Shown: piece by piece, positions 28,421 through 37,261 of the stretch | Position numbering within the stretch: position 1 is the stretch's first letter | Layout: each line of letters starts with the position of its first letter | Source: Pseudomonas viciae | GTDB lineage: Bacteria; Pseudomonadota; Gammaproteobacteria; Pseudomonadales; Pseudomonadaceae | Length of the DNA: 64,000 nucleotides | Direction of reading: 5' to 3' | Assembly: GCF_004786035.1 (NCBI RefSeq) | Contig: NZ_CP035088.1 | Coordinates: forward strand, 3,632,001 to 3,696,000 | Translations under genes and position numbers: made by a program | Notes under the pieces: model-generated | Told to the model about the DNA's origin: nothing | The model's database searches: none | What the model saw: only the letters and a program-made list of their open reading frames with translations

Positions 28421-29020
28421 TCAAGCAAATCCGGCCTGCGCGGCAATGTTGAACAGCATGCCGCATGCAAACAAACCAATCACCAAGGAAATCGCTCGAC
28501 TTAACAATCGTCCCGATACAATCGCGTGCAATTTCCGCCCGCAAAAAGCTCCTGCCGCAATCCAGACCAGCCCTACCGGAAAAATAATCAGCGAAAATAG
28601 CAACATGAATGACACCCAGCTATTCAGCGACAAGAATGTGCCTGCGGGCGCAACGAAGGAAACAAAAAACAACCCTTTGGGATTGGTCAGCGTCGCCACG
28701 AACAGATCAGGCACGGCAATTCCCGTGGTTGCACCTGGCGTGTTGTCTTTTACTGAAAACCACAATTTCAAGGAAATATAAAATAAAAAGCATACGGCAA
28801 AAATCTTCGTTGCAATCACCACCCAGGAATGCTCGGTCATCAGTAGATCAATGAACACGCCCCATAGGGTCATCTGAATGACGTAAGCCAACCACTCGGC
28901 TGCGACGAACCTCATTGAACGCGCGTTGAACCCTCGGCTTACACCGATTTGCAGCAACAATGAGTTCGTCGGCCCCGGAACCAACAGTACAGTCAACAGT
29001 GAAAGCGCAATATAATTCAT
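28421..29020 (-). CDS. LysE/RhtB-family amino-acid (homoserine lactone) exporter
   Basis: A membrane protein of about 199 residues with five or six hydrophobic segments. It begins MNYIALSLLTVLLVPGPTNSLLL, with the family motif L-x-PGP-x-N near residues 12-18, followed by G-x-SRGFNA, and later LTNPKGLFFVSFV. RhtB relatives export homoserine, homoserine lactone, threonine or similar amino acids. It is inserted, in opposite orientation, between the luxR and luxI genes. Two in-frame ATGs lie upstream (29032, 29047); none has a strong ribosome site, so the start is tentative. A role linked to quorum sensing or to Thr/Hse pools for the lipopeptide is possible but unproven. Confidence 0.82.
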   Translation of the reverse strand: MNYIALSLLTVLLVPGPTNSLLLQIGVSRGFNARSMRFVAAEWLAYVIQMTLWGVFIDLLMTEHSWVVIATKIFAVCFLFYISLKLWFSVKDNTPGATTGIAVPDLFVATLTNPKGLFFVSFVAPAGTFLSLNSWVSFMLLFSLIIFPVGLVWIAAGAFCGRKLHAIVSGRLLSRAISLVIGLFACGMLFNIAAQAGFA

Positions 29021-29544
29021 AACACCATCCATATGAGGAGCCTGCACGGCTCATTTTTCAGGGTCAGATCAATCCATCATCTTTCCACATGACGTCCGCC
29101 TCTAGTCATGCGAGGTCAGACATCCAGCCAATAGAGTAATCACACTAGACCAACATCAATGTGCCACTCACTTATTTCAACTCGCTAGTCGATGCCATTG
29201 CATCCATCAGGCAAGCACACGTTCGCTAGCGAAAGCAACGCTGCCACAACTCCATGACTCTCTGATTACATGCGTCAAATTAAGGGCCGAGCACGTCAAT
29301 TTTTTGAATCACTAAATATCATACAGTTAGGGCCACTAATTTCGTGCGTCAAAAAAACGATGCATGCAATGGACGCCCGTACAAGAGAATAACCCTGGAA
29401 CACCCCCCATTCGCCACTACTGCATGTCTATACTTTTTTGGATTCACGATGATACAAATCTTACTACTGACATCCACACTAATACTTATAAGCCACCTGC
29501 GGAAAGCCGCCGACTAATTAGGCTATCCACTCTATAAATCAAAG
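29021..29544. other. AT-rich intergenic region between the RhtB and luxI genes
   Basis: More than 500 bp with no supportable gene. It should carry the divergent promoters of the exporter and of luxI. Apart from the lux box at its right edge I see no repeat or RNA signature. The AT-rich composition matches the neighbouring quorum-sensing genes. Confidence 0.5.
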
Positions 29545-29562
29545 ACTGTACTTTAGGACAGT
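29545..29562. promoter_or_regulatory. lux box upstream of the AHL synthase gene
   Basis: ACTGTACTTTAGGACAGT is an inverted repeat ACTGT-N8-ACAGT, matching the CTGT-N-ACAG core and spacing of LuxR-family operators. It lies 60-77 bp upstream of the luxI start, an activator position. This supports positive autoregulation of the synthase and the downstream rfiA by the adjacent LuxR. Confidence 0.78.
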
Positions 29563-29621
29563 TGAAATGCGTTAGTGCAAAGTTAACAGTAGCTTCACCT
29601 TGCAGCCAAGAACTCGCACTC

Positions 29622-30395
29622 ATGAACTACTCCCCGTGCACCTATCAATTTTCCGGCGTCACCACCCGCGTCGCAGGCTACTCGAAAATCCCACCAAAAA
29701 TCCTCGAACAAATATTTTCCATTCGCAAACTCGCTTTCATCGACAGAAAAAAGTGGGACATTGAAAGTTACCAAGGCAGTGATTACGAGTGGGATGAATA
29801 CGACGACCTCGATGCGACTTATATCTATACCCACCAAAACGATCAAGTAACCGGCTGTGTTCGACTACGCCCCTCCAGCAAACCGACGCTGATGAGTGGC
29901 CCTTTGAGCTTTATCCTTCCAACTGAAGAAACCAGAGCACACTTACAGCATTGCTGGGAAGCCACGCGATTTGCACTTTCGAGCGATGACTTCGCAACAG
30001 GAGAACTCACTCAAGCTAATGTAGACATTCGCACGGCGGCACTTTTCCTGTCAATGATTAAGTTTGCCCAACAACAAAATGTACGCACTTATGAAATTGT
30101 CGTTGACACCATGATGGAAAAAATACTCAAGCGTTCCGGATGGACAGTTGATCGGCGCAATATTGCATTGGGATCGAAAGGTGAAAAAATCATCTACGGC
30201 ACATTGCCATGCACACTCCTGACTTATGAAGAGGTCCTCAAGAAAAACGCCATCCACAAAGCCACCGTATATCACCAACCCCTTATTACCTGCCGTTCGT
30301 CAGACTCACTCGATAAACCCCAGGTAATCCCCCAAACACTCCCAAACCGAAACATTCCAGCAAAGATATCTATGCACACTGTGCTTCAGCTATAA
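29622..30395 (+). CDS. pcoI: Acyl-homoserine-lactone synthase (LuxI family, PcoI-like)
   Basis: A 257-residue LuxI-family enzyme that makes an N-acyl-homoserine lactone from S-adenosylmethionine and acyl-ACP. The invariant residues are present: R, F and W in SIRKLAFIDRKKWD (about residues 31-44), D in EYDDLDATYIY, R in GCVRLRPS, and E with R in CWEATRFAL. The C-terminal tail of about 40 residues beyond the fold is longer than in LuxI. I chose ATG 29622; 20 further codons upstream would overlap the lux box. It is 30 bp from rfiA, so both are probably co-transcribed, as described for P. corrugata pcoI-rfiA. The acyl chain length cannot be read from sequence. Confidence 0.9.
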   Translation: MNYSPCTYQFSGVTTRVAGYSKIPPKILEQIFSIRKLAFIDRKKWDIESYQGSDYEWDEYDDLDATYIYTHQNDQVTGCVRLRPSSKPTLMSGPLSFILPTEETRAHLQHCWEATRFALSSDDFATGELTQANVDIRTAALFLSMIKFAQQQNVRTYEIVVDTMMEKILKRSGWTVDRRNIALGSKGEKIIYGTLPCTLLTYEEVLKKNAIHKATVYHQPLITCRSSDSLDKPQVIPQTLPNRNIPAKISMHTVLQL

Positions 30396-30425
30396 ATCAG
30401 ATACTTGGATGAGTTAGGAGAAAGG

Positions 30426-31292
30426 ATGAACCTACAACGATTGTTCCCGCACGTTGGCAAAGTCATTGCCAGTACAGGCAGCCGCCATTTTCCTCGCATG
30501 CTGCACGACCTCATACTCACGGAAATACCTGTAGATGCAACACATATTACTGAGCAAAGGATAGGCACAAGTAATATTTCTGAGCCGAGCACCTCCAGCA
30601 TCGGTTGCGTCGGCATGGATAACGCCTGCATCGACGCTGTCATGGACGCTCATACAGCAAAGCCTTTTTTCCTGGCCGACGATATTTTTTTTGAAGAGGC
30701 AGCGCCGCAAAAAGTGCCCAACTTCTCCCGCTGTCTACTCGCCCGCGAGCGTCCGGATAAAACGCCTTCTCACAACACCACGACTCAATTACACCTGACC
30801 ACCCGAAAGAATGGTCGCCGTTATGTACTGTCCATCTACCGTTCACCTTTTTCCAAAGGATTTTCCGCGCAGGAACATGCTTTGCTGAAAGATTTTTCCT
30901 GCCTTTTATTGCCCATGGTCGAAGAGCACGTTGCTGCCCTGGCTCCAGCAGAGTCTGTTCGGCAAGATCCCGGTCTTGCATTGGATACTTCGGAAAACGG
31001 AGGCATGGAAGCGCTGCGCCAAAGATTCGCCGATCGGTTACTTTTATCTGGCTTGAGTTTGTCCTCTCGTGAAACGGAAGTGTGCGTTGGTCTGCTGGCC
31101 GGGCGTACTGCACCTGAACTTGCAGAGCAACTGAACCTGAAAGTCAATACGGTGGAAAGTTATCTGAAACGCGCAGCCATAAAGATGGGGATTGGCGGAC
31201 GCCGCTCGCTGATCCGATGGATGCATTCGATGGATGCCACCCCCGCGCAGGTCGAATGGAATGGTAATGGCGTGATCCAACAAGCCGTATAA
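30426..31292 (+). CDS. rfiA: RfiA-like LuxR-type transcriptional regulator without AHL domain
   Basis: A 288-residue regulator. The C-terminal HTH is clear: LSSRETEVCVGLLAGRTAPE, LAEQLNLKVNTVESYLKRAA, IKMGIGGRRSLIRWM (about residues 215-275). The N-terminal 200 residues show none of the autoinducer-pocket residues (no W-x3-Y or DP-x-W pattern), so it is of the SyrF/SalA/RfiA group that activates lipopeptide operons. The start ATG 30426 follows TAGGAGAAAGG. It directly follows the AHL synthase. In P. corrugata and P. brassicacearum RfiA is the direct activator of corpeptin/sclerosin-type synthetases and their transporters; the same role is inferred here from position. Confidence 0.87.
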   Translation: MNLQRLFPHVGKVIASTGSRHFPRMLHDLILTEIPVDATHITEQRIGTSNISEPSTSSIGCVGMDNACIDAVMDAHTAKPFFLADDIFFEEAAPQKVPNFSRCLLARERPDKTPSHNTTTQLHLTTRKNGRRYVLSIYRSPFSKGFSAQEHALLKDFSCLLLPMVEEHVAALAPAESVRQDPGLALDTSENGGMEALRQRFADRLLLSGLSLSSRETEVCVGLLAGRTAPELAEQLNLKVNTVESYLKRAAIKMGIGGRRSLIRWMHSMDATPAQVEWNGNGVIQQAV

Positions 31293-31297
31293 AACCT

Positions 31298-31345
31298 CCC
31301 CCCAACGACTGCTCGATCACCGCCGAATCGAGTATTTGTTGGGGG
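31298..31345. terminator. Two-stem hairpin between convergent rfiA and RND genes
   Basis: CCCCCAAC (31299-31306) pairs with GTTGGGGG (31338-31345), and inside it CTCGAT (31312-31317) pairs with ATCGAG (31327-31332). It lies in the 61-bp gap between rfiA (+) and the RND pump gene (-). It lacks a clear T run, so it may act as a transcript-end stabiliser rather than an intrinsic terminator. Confidence 0.6.
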
Positions 31346-31353
31346 ATTACTGC

Positions 31354-34300
31354 TCACCCCCTCGAACTCCCCTCTGCCACACTTCCTTCCATTGCTGTCC
31401 GAGTACGACGTTTCAACCACTCCAGCACATCATCCACATAAGTAAAAATCACCGGTACCACCAACAGGCTCAACAGCGTCGAAGTCAGCAAACCACCCAT
31501 CACCACCACAGCCATCGGCTGCCTGAAACTGGGGTCTTCGCCCATCCCCATCGCAGTCGGCAACATCCCCGCGCCCATGGCGATGGTGGTCATCAGGATC
31601 GGGCGGGCGCGCTTGTGACAGGCATCCACCAACGCCTCGTATCGACTCAGGCCATAATCGCGGCGGGCCATGATGGCGTACTCCACCAACAGAATGGAGT
31701 TCTTGGTCACGATCCCCATCAACATCAGCAAACCGATAACCGATGGCAGGGAAAAACTGAAGTTGCACAGCAACAGGGCTAGCAGCGCCCCCCCCAGGGA
31801 AAGCGGGAGTGCCGAAAGAATCGTGGCCGGCTGCAAGAAGTCATGGAACAACAACACCAGGACCGAATAGATACAAAACACACCGATGGCCATGGCCAGG
31901 CTGAAACTGCCGAACAGTTCAGTCATCAGTTGCAATTCGCCCTGCTGCACCAGTTTCACTTCGGCTGGAAGATTGCGCATCACCGGCAGTTGGCTGGCTT
32001 CGGCCATGACCTCGCCCAGATTGCGCCCATTGAGTTCGATAGACAGGGTGATATTGCGCAGGCGATCCAGGCGACTGATTTGTGCCGGCCCACTGCCCAT
32101 GCTGATCTCCCCCAACGAAGACAGGGCGACCTGACCGTCGCGACCGGTCACCCGCAATTGACTGATGGTCTGCAGGTCATCGCGTAGCAGCGAATCCATA
32201 CGCACCCGCACATCCACCTGGCGCTGGGACAGATTGATTTTGCCCAGTTGCGAGGAATATTCACCGTAGGTCGCCATGCGCAAGGTGTCGGCGATATCCT
32301 GACTGGTGATGCCCAGTTCCGCCGCTCGGGCGAAATCCGGCCGCATTTGGATTTCCGGGCGTTGCAAGGCGCTGCTGGACGACACGTTTCCAATCCCGTG
32401 CAGTTCACGCAACTGCGGCTCAAGGGCACTCGCCGTGCGTTCCAGCAGATCACCGTCATCACTGGCCAGGACAATATTGAGTTTCTCTCCGCTGCCATCG
32501 CCGCCAACATTGATGCGAACCCCTGGCAGGGTACGCAACACCTGACGCATCTGTGCTTCGACCTCCACCTGCTTGCGATCCCGTACCTCTCGATCCGCCA
32601 GCGTCACCGTCAGGATGGCATCGCCGGCACCGGTGATATCTCCAGGCCCGGAGCCCGAACTACTGGCTGTTCCCACCGAGCTGAAGACATGTTTGACATC
32701 CGGTATGTCCCGCAATCTTTCGCTGGCCTGCAATGCCATCGCGGTGGTTTGTTCCAACGTCGTACCGGGTGGCAGCTCCAAGGTTATTTTGCTGCGACCG
32801 GTGTCCTGCGCGGGAAGGAAGCTGGTGGGCAGCAATGGGACCAGCGCCAAGGCGCCGACAAAACATAGGCTGGCCAGTAACATCGTGGTCTTGCGCCGGG
32901 TCAGGCTGGCGTGAATCCAGCCCAGGTAGCGGGTCATCAACGGGCCGTCGGCGGCGGTTTGATGGGTTGCCTTGAGAAAATAGGCCGCCATCATTGGCGT
33001 CAGCACGCGCGCCACCAGTAGCGAAAACAACAGCGCCACCGAAGCCGTCACGCCAAACTGACGAAACAGTTTCCCGGCAATGCCACCCATGAATGCCGTG
33101 GGCAGGAATACCGCAACCAGGGTGACTGTCGTGGCGAGCACTGCCAGGCCGATTTCATCCGCCGCCTCGGTGGCGGCCTGACGGGGGGTCTTGCCCATGC
33201 GCAAATGCCGCGCGATGTTCTCGATCTCGACGATCGCATCGTCCACCAATACACCGATGACCAACGCCAGGGCCAGCAGCGAAACCGCATTGAGTGTAAA
33301 CCCGGCCAGGTACATCACGCCAAAGGTGGGGATGATCGACAACGGTAACGCCGTGGCCACGATGAGCGTGGCGCGCCAGTCCCGCAAGAACCACCAGACC
33401 ACCAACACCGCCAGCAGCATGCCTTCGTACAGCAGGTTCATCGAGTCGTGATAATTGGCGAGGACGGCCTTGACCGTGTCATTGGCTTCAACGATCCGCA
33501 CGTTGGGATGCTGTTCCACGAACGTGGTCATGGCCTTGCGTACGTCATTGGCCACGCCGACATCGGAGAACCCCAGGGAACGGGTGACCTGAAAGCCGAT
33601 GACCGGCCTGCCGTCATGAAACGCCCGGGTACTGCGTTCAGCGTGGGTGTCGCGAATGTCGGCCAACTGACTCAACGCCAACAGGCGACCGTCACCGCTG
33701 GGGATGTCGATGGCTCCAAGGGCTGCCGGATCGTCAATGGCCCCCAAGGTCCGCATGGCCTGCTGACCACTGCCCAGGTTGCCCTGGCCGCCGGAATTGT
33801 CCTTCTGCATGGCACGCAGTTGGCTGGCTACATCCGAAACGCGAATGCCCAGCCCCGCCATCAGGGCCGGATCGAGATTGACCTGGACCTCCCGATCGAC
33901 GCCCCCCATGCGCGAGATCAGTGCCACCCCCGGCACCGCCAGCAGTTGTTTGCTCAGTTCATTGTCGACGAACCAGGACAAGGCATCTTCATCCAGATTG
34001 TCGGAGTCGATAACATAGGTGAGCAACGCGGAGGCACTGGTGGTCAGCCGGGAAACCGATGGTGTGTCCAGGTTCGCCGGTAGCTGCGGCATGGCGCTGT
34101 CGACCGCGTTACGCACTTCGTTCAGGGCCTCGTTGCCATCCTTGTCGATGTCAAAGCTGACGTTGATGGTGACGGCACCGTCGGTGATGATCGTCGTGAC
34201 ATGCTTGAGCAAGCGCAGGGACGTCAGTTTATCCTCGATCTTGCGCGCCACTTCCGTTTCCAGTTGCTCCGGGGCCGCGCCTTCGAGCGAGGCGCTGATC

Positions 34301-34437
34301 ACCACCACCGGCAGGTCCATGTCCGGGAAATCCTGGATGGCGAGTTTTCCAAAACCGGCCAGGCCCAAGAGCGTCAGCAGAATGAACAGCATGACGGCCG
34401 GAACCGGATAGCGGATCGACAAGGCTGAGATGTTCAT
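31354..34437 (-). CDS. RND efflux pump inner-membrane transporter (PseC-like)
   Basis: A 1027-residue RND permease with the usual 12-segment plan and two large periplasmic loops. It starts MNISALSIRYPVPAVMLFIL; the proton-relay Asp pair is in VIGVLVDDAIVEIENIARH (TM4), and GGIAGKLFRQFGVT follows. The family resembles the MexF/MdtB-like single-permease group. It ends a three-gene operon (outer-membrane factor, adaptor, permease, with 4-bp overlaps), the same order as pseABC of P. syringae, which exports syringomycin and syringopeptin. Next to a corpeptin-type synthetase it is likely to export the lipopeptide or protect the producer; multidrug export is the alternative. Confidence 0.92.
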   Translation of the reverse strand: MNISALSIRYPVPAVMLFILLTLLGLAGFGKLAIQDFPDMDLPVVVISASLEGAAPEQLETEVARKIEDKLTSLRLLKHVTTIITDGAVTINVSFDIDKDGNEALNEVRNAVDSAMPQLPANLDTPSVSRLTTSASALLTYVIDSDNLDEDALSWFVDNELSKQLLAVPGVALISRMGGVDREVQVNLDPALMAGLGIRVSDVASQLRAMQKDNSGGQGNLGSGQQAMRTLGAIDDPAALGAIDIPSGDGRLLALSQLADIRDTHAERSTRAFHDGRPVIGFQVTRSLGFSDVGVANDVRKAMTTFVEQHPNVRIVEANDTVKAVLANYHDSMNLLYEGMLLAVLVVWWFLRDWRATLIVATALPLSIIPTFGVMYLAGFTLNAVSLLALALVIGVLVDDAIVEIENIARHLRMGKTPRQAATEAADEIGLAVLATTVTLVAVFLPTAFMGGIAGKLFRQFGVTASVALLFSLLVARVLTPMMAAYFLKATHQTAADGPLMTRYLGWIHASLTRRKTTMLLASLCFVGALALVPLLPTSFLPAQDTGRSKITLELPPGTTLEQTTAMALQASERLRDIPDVKHVFSSVGTASSSGSGPGDITGAGDAILTVTLADREVRDRKQVEVEAQMRQVLRTLPGVRINVGGDGSGEKLNIVLASDDGDLLERTASALEPQLRELHGIGNVSSSSALQRPEIQMRPDFARAAELGITSQDIADTLRMATYGEYSSQLGKINLSQRQVDVRVRMDSLLRDDLQTISQLRVTGRDGQVALSSLGEISMGSGPAQISRLDRLRNITLSIELNGRNLGEVMAEASQLPVMRNLPAEVKLVQQGELQLMTELFGSFSLAMAIGVFCIYSVLVLLFHDFLQPATILSALPLSLGGALLALLLCNFSFSLPSVIGLLMLMGIVTKNSILLVEYAIMARRDYGLSRYEALVDACHKRARPILMTTIAMGAGMLPTAMGMGEDPSFRQPMAVVVMGGLLTSTLLSLLVVPVIFTYVDDVLEWLKRRTRTAMEGSVAEGSSRG

Positions 34438-35537
34438 GGCTGGGCGACCTGGGCTTGGACGAGGGTCACACTCGCGCCATCGTTGAGGAACGCGCCGCCG
34501 GCGCGCACGATTCGGGCAGGCTCATCGAGGCCGCTGAGGATCTCCACGGCCTGGTGCAAGCGTCGGCCGACCACCACCGGTCGCTGGACGACGCGCATGT
34601 CCTCATTGAGCGTGAACACATAGGAACGTCCATCCCGCAGGATGACCGCGGTGTCCGGTACCGTGACGGCCTCACGAGGCGCCAACTCGATCTGGCCACT
34701 GGCGTACATGCCGGCCTGGGCTGCGCTGTCGTTTGGCAAGGAGATGTAGACCAGCGCCCGGCTGGTCTTGGTGCTCAAGGTGGGCGATACCAGACGCACT
34801 CGCCCTTCCACGCTCTGACCGCCCGGCAATGTCATACGGGCGATCTGGCCAGGCTGAACCTGGGCCAACTGGCGTGCATCCAGTTCGGCCTGCCATTCGA
34901 TGCGGCCGTCGCGCACCAGGCGAAACAGCTCGTCGCCGGCGGAGAGGACCTTGCCGAGCAACGCCGTGCGCGCCGAAATGATGCCGTCGTCCACCGCCAC
35001 GATGCGTGTCTGCCTGAGCCTGATGCGAGTGCTCTGCAATTCGGCGCGGGCGCTGGCCAGATCCGCCTCGGCGAGTGCGACCTTGATTCGATAGTCTTCG
35101 CGCTGCTGCTCCGACAAGGCCCCACCCTCTCCGACGACCTGGGCGCGACGATCATTGGAACGGGCCTGCTTCAGGTTTGCCTCGGCTTGGGCGACGAGTG
35201 CCTTCTGTTTGCTTTCTTCGGCGACGACCGTTTCGGAGGCCAGCGTGGCCAGCAATTGGCCCTTCTTCACCCGGCTGCCCACATCGGCCTCAATGCTGGC
35301 AATGCGCAGGTTGCTGGTCTCGGCATTGATGACCGCTTCCTGCCAAGGCGCTAGCGCTCCATTGGCAAACAGCAGTTGCGGCCAGATCTGGCGCCGCGCC
35401 TGAACGACCTCCACGCTCAAGCTACTGACCTCGGGAGCGGCCACCGCCGGTTCGGCGCCGCGGCGAAAATAGATCGACGCCACCACGAGCGCACATACTA
35501 TGATCGCCAACGCGAATCTGCCTGACCTCGACCTCAC
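34434..35537 (-). CDS. RND efflux periplasmic adaptor subunit (membrane fusion protein, PseB-like)
   Basis: A 367-residue adaptor: N-terminal membrane anchor (FALAIIVCALVVASIYF, residues 7-23), a lipoyl half (QEAVINAETSNLRIASIEAD then GSRVKKGQLLATLASE), a coiled-coil hairpin of about 90 residues rich in K/A/Q/R, the second lipoyl half (AVDDGIISARTAL) and a beta-barrel with PGQ-x-ARMTLPGG. It begins with GTG 35537, overlapping the stop of the outer-membrane gene, and its stop overlaps the start of the permease. It links the RND pump with the TolC-like channel. Confidence 0.9.
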   Translation of the reverse strand: MRSRSGRFALAIIVCALVVASIYFRRGAEPAVAAPEVSSLSVEVVQARRQIWPQLLFANGALAPWQEAVINAETSNLRIASIEADVGSRVKKGQLLATLASETVVAEESKQKALVAQAEANLKQARSNDRRAQVVGEGGALSEQQREDYRIKVALAEADLASARAELQSTRIRLRQTRIVAVDDGIISARTALLGKVLSAGDELFRLVRDGRIEWQAELDARQLAQVQPGQIARMTLPGGQSVEGRVRLVSPTLSTKTSRALVYISLPNDSAAQAGMYASGQIELAPREAVTVPDTAVILRDGRSYVFTLNEDMRVVQRPVVVGRRLHQAVEILSGLDEPARIVRAGGAFLNDGASVTLVQAQVAQP

Positions 35538-36964
35538 GCGCCCTCTCCACTCAATGCCCGGCTCCGCGCCAATGGTTGACTGGCTTGCCAGCCGCCCCCC
35601 AGCGCCTTGTACAGGGCGATCCAGTAGCGCACTTGATTCTGCTGCAGGGTGATCAATTCAATCTCGGCGGTCAGCGCCTGGCGGCGTGCGGTTTCCCGGT
35701 CCAGCAAGCTGACATTGCCGGCTTGCCAATTGCGGTCGATGGCCTCGAAAGACTCACGAAACCCGGCCGTGGAGCGTTCCACATCCAACTCCCGGCGACG
35801 TGCCGAATCGAGGCGTACCAGCGCCTGCTCCACTTCCATCACGCTGGTGCGCAGCGTCTGGCGATAGACCGCGAGTGCCGCGTCATAAGAAGCCTTGGCA
35901 CCGTCGACCGCCGCGCGGCGCTTGCCACCATCGAACAGCGGAATCGACAACACCGGGCCCAGCGACCAGGAACGGTTGCGCTGACCGACCATGGTGCCCA
36001 CGGAAAATGTCCCGGAAAGACTCAGGCTCGGCAATCGATCCGCCTGGGCCACGCCGATCTCGGCGTTGGCCGCAGCCAACTCGCGCTCACTGGAGGCGAG
36101 GTCCGGGCGCTGACGCACGAGATCGGCGGGTATCTGCTGCACATTAAGCTCAGCCGGTTGAGGCAACTGCGCCGGGGTGTGGCCGAGCACCTCCAGCAGT
36201 CGTCCTTCATCACTGCCGGTCAGCGCCACCAGGCTTTTGAGCAGCACCTGGCATTCACTCTGCTGCTGGACCAGGGTCGCGACGCTGCTGGCAGCGCTGG
36301 CATCGGCCAGGGCCGCGTCAGCGGAGGACGTGAAGCCCGCCCCGAACGACTGGCGAGTGATACGCGCGGTGTCCTGTTGTGACTGGGCCTGGTCCCCATA
36401 AGCCAGCACCAGCTTCTGGCAACCACGGTATTGCACGTAGTAGTCGCCGACCTGGGCCGCCAGCGAAACCCGCGCGTCATGCCAATCATCCACCCGCGCC
36501 TGGACACGGGACTTTGCCGCTTCATTGTTGCGGCGCAACTTGCCGAACAGATCGAGTTCCCAGGCCGCATCCATTGTCGCCGAAGAGCCCGACCCACCCA
36601 GGCGTTCAGCACCGGTCTGTTGCCCGCCACGGCCACCGGACAATCTGCCGTCGATTTTCGGCAAGGCGTCCGCAGCGTCACTGGCAGCGGTAGCCCGGGC
36701 CAACGAGATATTGGCCCAGGCCTGGTCCATGGACGGGCTATCGGCTTCGGCCAGGCGCAACAGTTCGGCCAACGCCGGGTCGTCGAACTGCTGCCACCAG
36801 TCGGCCAACGCTACCACCGACGCACCATGGGGCAGCGGCGCTTGCCATTTGGCCGCCACCGGGACGTCCGGCAGTCGATAGTCAGGGCCCAACATGCAGC
36901 CACTCAAGGCCACCGCACACAGTGTCACCAGCAATACGTTTTCTGCAGGCTTGAGGACATGCAT
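35534..36964 (-). CDS. Outer-membrane efflux lipoprotein (NodT/OprM family, PseA-like)
   Basis: A 476-residue TolC-type channel. ATG 36964 gives a lipoprotein signal with lipobox LSGC (Cys at residue 23), followed by MLGPDYRLPDVPVAAKW, the standard start of NodT-family proteins. Two repeated halves follow with long helical segments; landmarks are AWELDLFGKLRRNNEAA and DLVRQRPDLASSERELAAAN. A GTG-initiated frame 14 codons longer is less likely because it would bury the signal. It is the first gene of the RND operon and is divergent from dat. Confidence 0.92.
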   Translation of the reverse strand: MHVLKPAENVLLVTLCAVALSGCMLGPDYRLPDVPVAAKWQAPLPHGASVVALADWWQQFDDPALAELLRLAEADSPSMDQAWANISLARATAASDAADALPKIDGRLSGGRGGQQTGAERLGGSGSSATMDAAWELDLFGKLRRNNEAAKSRVQARVDDWHDARVSLAAQVGDYYVQYRGCQKLVLAYGDQAQSQQDTARITRQSFGAGFTSSADAALADASAASSVATLVQQQSECQVLLKSLVALTGSDEGRLLEVLGHTPAQLPQPAELNVQQIPADLVRQRPDLASSERELAAANAEIGVAQADRLPSLSLSGTFSVGTMVGQRNRSWSLGPVLSIPLFDGGKRRAAVDGAKASYDAALAVYRQTLRTSVMEVEQALVRLDSARRRELDVERSTAGFRESFEAIDRNWQAGNVSLLDRETARRQALTAEIELITLQQNQVRYWIALYKALGGGWQASQPLARSRALSGEGA

Positions 36965-37098
36965 AGGGTTCTCTATGGGGTGACAAGGTGAAGAAAAGCG
37001 AGGCACCCGGCACCGGCATAGCTCTGGAAGTGGGCAGATTATTGACGATGGCTTGATGAGGCTCGTGTGGCAGTCATTTAACCCTGTGCCGGATTGGG

Positions 37099-37122
37099 TG
37101 TCTGGCGTGGAAAACGGGGACA
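37099..37122. promoter_or_regulatory. Inverted repeat in the divergent promoter region of dat and the RND operon
   Basis: TGTC (37099-37102) and GACA (37119-37122) bracket 16 bp; read on the minus strand the site starts TGTCCCCG. It is reminiscent of the syr-syp box (TGTCCCG-N6-CGGGACA) bound by SyrF-type regulators, but the spacing is 4 bp longer and the right half is poor. The 297-bp gap (36965-37261) must hold both promoters; I see nothing else distinctive in it. Confidence 0.3.
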
Positions 37123-37261
37123 GGTGCCGGCAAGAAAACTCGCGGTAAAGACGGGGGCCTGTTGAAATGACCCGGACCTGCCAAGTACAGACCGCCCCCG
37201 CTGTCGAGCACGAATGACAGCCTCGCTCGGTTCACTTTCCATAGCCAATGGATGATCGAAT

